From: Stappia indica | GTDB taxonomy: Bacteria; Pseudomonadota; Alphaproteobacteria; Rhizobiales; Stappiaceae | DNA length: 64,000 bases | Direction of reading: 5' to 3' | NCBI RefSeq assembly: GCF_001696535.1 | Contig: NZ_MBQE01000001.1 | Span: forward strand, 186,001 to 250,000 | Shown here: positions 60,872-64,000 of the stretch, piece after piece | How positions within the stretch are numbered: position 1 is the first letter of the stretch | How the letters are laid out: each line of letters begins with the position of its first letter | Translations under genes and position numbers: made by a program | The notes under the pieces: generated by a model | What the model was told of the DNA's origin: nothing | What the model saw: the letters and a program-made list of their open reading frames with translations, nothing else | Databases searched by the model: none

Positions 60872-61822
60872 TTACGCAAAACGGATGCGAGGGTTCAGGA
60901 AGGTGTAGCCGATGTCGGAGATGATCTGCGACAGCACGGCAACGGCGACGGCGACCAGCGTGCAGGCCTGCACCACCTCCACATCGGGAAACAGTGCCGC
61001 TTCCAGCAGCAGCTTGCCGAAGCCGTCGTATTCGAAGAAGACCTCCACCACGACGACGCCCGACAGCAGCCAGTTGAGCTGCAACACGATCAGCGTGAAG
61101 GGCGCGATCAAGGCGTTGCGCAGCGCATGGCGCATCACCACCCGGCGGTACGGCAGGCCCTTCAGGATCGCCGTTCGGATGTATTGCGAGGTCATCACCT
61201 CGGCCATCGAGGCGCGGGTCATCCGGGCCACATAGCCGAAGTCGTAGATCACCAGCGTCAGCACCGGCAGGATCAGTTCGCGGAAATTGAACCCGCCGAT
61301 CATCGCCGATTTCACCGGCAGCCAGCCGAGGCCGAGGGCGAAGATGATGGTCAGCAGGATGGCGCTGGCGATCTCCGGGATACTGGTCGTGAACACCGAG
61401 ACGAACGAGATCGTCCGGTCTTGCAGCGATCCCTCCTTCATCCCCGCGAGAATGCCCAGGATCAGCGACAGCGGGATCATCAGCGCGAAGACGAAAAAGG
61501 CCAGGATGCCGGTATTGGCCAGCCTGTCGGCCAGCAGCGGCGCGACCGGCCGGTTCTTCTCGTAGGAGAAGCCGAGATCGCCGCTCAGGATGTTGCCGAC
61601 CCAGTTGGCGTAGCGCTGGTAGAAGGGCACGTCGAGACCGCGCGCGGCCAGCCAGCTCTTGTAGCTTTCCTCGGTCAGGGCGGAGACGGCGAAGCCGCCA
61701 AGCTCCTGGACTGCCAGCCGTTTCTTGAACTCCGGCGTGTCGAAGATCGCGAACAGCAGCAGCGAGGAGACCGCCATGATCAGAACCATCTGAACCAGGC
61801 GTCTCAGGATCAGTTTCAGCAT
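60872..61822 (-). CDS. Dipeptide/oligopeptide ABC importer permease (DppB-like)
   Basis: A 316-residue inner-membrane permease with an N-terminal helix (LVLIMAVSSLLLFAIFD), YANWVGNILSGDLGFSY near residue 70, and the EAA loop ILKGLPYRRVVMRHALRN near residue 217. It partners the DppC-like protein. It starts 127 bases after the substrate-binding protein gene, a gap that may carry an mRNA-processing site. Confidence 0.92.
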   Translation of the reverse strand: MLKLILRRLVQMVLIMAVSSLLLFAIFDTPEFKKRLAVQELGGFAVSALTEESYKSWLAARGLDVPFYQRYANWVGNILSGDLGFSYEKNRPVAPLLADRLANTGILAFFVFALMIPLSLILGILAGMKEGSLQDRTISFVSVFTTSIPEIASAILLTIIFALGLGWLPVKSAMIGGFNFRELILPVLTLVIYDFGYVARMTRASMAEVMTSQYIRTAILKGLPYRRVVMRHALRNALIAPFTLIVLQLNWLLSGVVVVEVFFEYDGFGKLLLEAALFPDVEVVQACTLVAVAVAVLSQIISDIGYTFLNPRIRFA

Positions 61823-61949
61823 GTGGTGCCCACCGTGTCGGCCCCTCGACCATGCCCCGCCTCAAGCGCGGCATGCGGGCCCTCCCCCTGACCTCGGCAA
61901 AGAAGCCGCCGCACCCGGAAAATCCAGGCGCGGCAAGCCTTTGTCAGCG

Positions 61950-63641
61950 TCAGCTCATCCAGACCTTGTTGAACTGGTGATACTGGGTCGGGTGGGCCGG
62001 GTAGCCGTTCACCGACTTGGAGGCCATGCAGTAGACCGGCCGCCAGATCGGCATGACCATCACGGAAGCGTCCTGCAGGATCTGCGCCGCCTTGGCGAGC
62101 AGCCCCTTGCGGGCCTCCACGTCGAGCGTCGCCTCGGCCTCGTCGAGCGCGGCGTCGAACTCCGGCGAGGCGAAGCCGGACTCGTTCCACGGCACGCCCG
62201 TGCGGTAGCCGAGCGACATCACCATCGTGCCGAGCGGACGGTGGGTCCAGGCGGTGGCGCCGAACGGCGTCTGCGTCCAGATCTCCCAGTACTTGGAAGC
62301 CGGAATGACGTTGATGTTCAGCGTGATGCCCGCGTCCTTGAGCTGGTCGCGCATGGCTTCGGCGGCCGTCTGGTGCCACGGGCCGTCCGTGTTGCCGACA
62401 TCGATGGTCAGCGTGATGCCGTCCGGATGGCCGGCCTCGGCGAGCAGCGCCTTGGCGCCCTCCACGTCGCGGGTCAGCGGCGCCAACGCCTGGTAGTCCG
62501 GATGGACCGGCGCGACGTGATGGTTCTCGCCGACATCGCCGCCTTCCGGATAGACCAGCGGCTTGATCGCGGCGTTGTCGATGGCCATGGTCACGGCCTT
62601 GCGCACGCGCTCGTCCGTGAAAGGCTCGGCATCGACGCGCATGCGGCAGCACAGGCACTGCGCGGTGCGGGCGGCGATGATGTTGCCGTCGATGGCCTTG
62701 GCCAGCTCCATCTGCTCGACGCCGAAGTCGTAGATCGCATCGACGCTCTGTCCGGCAAAGGCGGTCAGCTGGTTGTCGGCATCGAAGTTGTAGTAGTGGA
62801 TCTCGTCGAGAAACACCGTGCCGCCCCAGTACTCGAAGGGCTGGCCGCCGACCTCGGTCACCTTCTTCAGGATGCAGCGGTCTCCGACGACATTCTCGGT
62901 GATCGTGTAGGCGCCCGTGCCGTTCATCGAGCTGTCGAGCGGCGGCTTGAAGCCGCGATGCACGATGGCGGTCGGGTAGTTGTACATATCCTCGGGGAAG
63001 GACAGCACCGGCTTGGTCAGGTTGAAGCGGATCGTGTGATCGTCGACGATCTCGATGGCGCCGTCGATGAGGCTCTTCTTGCCGTCCTTATCCTCGACCA
63101 TCGCCGAGACCGACGAGAGGCCGATATTCGACGAGCCGAGATCCGGGTTGGTCCAGCGCTCGAAGTTGAACTTCACGTCCTCGGCGGTGAAATCGTCGCC
63201 GTTGTGCCACTTCACGCCCTTGCGCAGGTAGAAGGTCCAGGTCTTCAAATCCTCGGAGGCTTCCCAGCGCTCGGCCAGCATCGGCCGGGTCACGTTGTCC
63301 GGGCCGGTCATCGCCAGGTATTCCAGCATGTGGCGGGTCTGGTTGGAGGCCTGGGTCCACGAGAAGGTCGCCGGATCGTCGATCTTCTGGACCTGCATCG
63401 CCACCTTCAGGATGCCGCCAGCCTTGGCGTTGGCATCGTCTGCCGGGAACGGCAGGTTGGCCGCATCCTGCGCGACCGCTGGGCTCGGAAGGCCCGCCAT
63501 CGCGTAGGCCGCGCCGGCGCCCACACCCAGAAGCGCGGCGTAGCGGACGAACTCGCGGCGGCTCAGCCGGCCGCTGTCCATCTGTTCCTGCGCTTCCCTG
63601 ACTTTCGGATGCATCTTGCTTGACGTCTCGTTGGTCGACAT
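61950..63641 (-). CDS. Peptide-type ABC importer substrate-binding protein, Tat-exported
   Basis: A 563-residue periplasmic receptor of the SBP_bac_5 (DppA/OppA) family. The N-terminus carries a twin-arginine-type signal (SRREFVRYAALLGVG near residue 27) ending at VAQ near residue 58. The body has LAERWEASEDLKTWTFYLRK, GVKWHNGDDFTAEDVKFNFE and RVRKAVTMAIDNAAI. The ATG at 63641 has GGAGGGG upstream; the 82-codon extension is rejected. It is first in the operon. The ligand could be a peptide, opine or other amine; not resolvable. Confidence 0.93.
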   Translation of the reverse strand: MSTNETSSKMHPKVREAQEQMDSGRLSRREFVRYAALLGVGAGAAYAMAGLPSPAVAQDAANLPFPADDANAKAGGILKVAMQVQKIDDPATFSWTQASNQTRHMLEYLAMTGPDNVTRPMLAERWEASEDLKTWTFYLRKGVKWHNGDDFTAEDVKFNFERWTNPDLGSSNIGLSSVSAMVEDKDGKKSLIDGAIEIVDDHTIRFNLTKPVLSFPEDMYNYPTAIVHRGFKPPLDSSMNGTGAYTITENVVGDRCILKKVTEVGGQPFEYWGGTVFLDEIHYYNFDADNQLTAFAGQSVDAIYDFGVEQMELAKAIDGNIIAARTAQCLCCRMRVDAEPFTDERVRKAVTMAIDNAAIKPLVYPEGGDVGENHHVAPVHPDYQALAPLTRDVEGAKALLAEAGHPDGITLTIDVGNTDGPWHQTAAEAMRDQLKDAGITLNINVIPASKYWEIWTQTPFGATAWTHRPLGTMVMSLGYRTGVPWNESGFASPEFDAALDEAEATLDVEARKGLLAKAAQILQDASVMVMPIWRPVYCMASKSVNGYPAHPTQYHQFNKVWMS

Positions 63642-64000
63642 GCCCTGTCTCCCCTCCAACCGATTGCTGTGCTTGATGTTTTTGTGCTGCCGAGGCGGGC
63701 CGGGGCTCGCGCTCGAATGTCGTTCCTGGCCTTGCCGTTCCTCGCCGGCGCTGGCGCGCCTGCAGGGTCCGACTGCGGACCTGCCCTGGAGATCCTCCGT
63801 TTCGGCCGGCCGCCCGTCCGGCCCCTCGCCGGATGTGCGCACCGGTGCTCTTTCCCGATGCCGCAGCGGCCGACAGGCGGTCCGCACGGATCGGATCGCG
63901 TCAACCTAACATGCAATCCCGGTGGCTTGGCAAAGCCTTGGAGGCATTTTTTTGAGGTCCGGCAGGGCCGTGTCGGTATCGAACAACAGATCGTCGCATA
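63642..64000. other. Region upstream of the peptide ABC operon
   Basis: About 360 bases to the window edge with no convincing gene. It should contain the promoter of the minus-strand operon. A T-run at 63949-63954 and a short GGCTTGGCAAAGCC hairpin near 63923 are the only visible structures. Confidence 0.55.

Overview
The window is high-GC (roughly 65-68% by eye), densely coded chromosomal DNA from an alphaproteobacterium, most likely a Hyphomicrobiales/Stappiaceae-type marine or rhizobial relative. Pointers are the short zinc-less MetG, the rlpA-dac-tmk-holB-metG-tatD gene order, several DUF1127 genes with CCTCCTCCC-loop RNAs, a VtlR/LsrB-style promoter architecture, and a coaD/PPIase/queA/tgt neighbourhood near gyrA. 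The species cannot be named from the sequence alone.

Layout. 0-6.8 kb: end of xanthine dehydrogenase (xdhB), its maturation factor xdhC, then a four-gene BMP-type ABC importer, probably for purines or nucleosides. 6.8-11.5 kb: an XRE-cupin regulator with a striking palindromic operator, a GNAT enzyme, a membrane PAS-GGDEF diguanylate cyclase and a secreted protein of unknown role. 11.5-20.5 kb (minus strand): recX, a PhnP-like hydrolase, tatD, metG, holB, tmk, a DacA-like penicillin-binding protein with degenerate catalytic motifs, rlpA and a small secreted protein. 21-23.7 kb: tRNA-Ser(UGA), a DUF1778/GNAT toxin-antitoxin pair, an AlaX-type editing protein and a glutaredoxin-MauE fusion. 23.8-30.7 kb: DUF1801 genes within an ArsR-SRPBCC operon with two tandem operators, a P2-type ATPase, an outer-membrane barrel and a DEGS-like (sphingolipid delta-4 type) desaturase. 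30.9-36 kb: a c-di-GMP/cell-wall block (cache protein, GGDEF-EAL, MltB, PilZ, DUF4864). 36-38.2 kb: tgt and queA for queuosine.

The most striking region is 38.4-40.0 kb. Three small DUF1127 genes are interleaved with three RNA units that together carry nine stem-loops, each showing (C)CTCCTCCC, an anti-Shine-Dalgarno-like sequence, in its loop. The stems differ between copies while the loops stay constant. This matches the CcsR/'cuckoo' RNA family associated with DUF1127 (CcaF1) genes. The third RNA unit has no ORF of its own, sits behind a separate terminator, and shares a 49-nt ungapped promoter module with the first DUF1127 gene.

40.3-46 kb: glmU, a TDT/SLAC1 transporter, a PPOX flavoprotein, a RibD-C/DHFR-like protein, two cyclophilins and coaD. 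46.1-49 kb is accessory DNA: a low-GC Mrr-type nuclease gene beside two truncated gene ends, a VOC protein and a probable broken small gene. 49.1-51.7 kb: three small exported proteins, at least two with paired cysteines, upstream of DUF5993-dsbB. 51.7-57.5 kb: marC, gyrA, an intergenic region full of palindromic repeats, and a class III adenylate cyclase. 57.7-63.6 kb (minus strand): a complete dipeptide/oligopeptide-type ABC importer with the two ATPases fused in one polypeptide.
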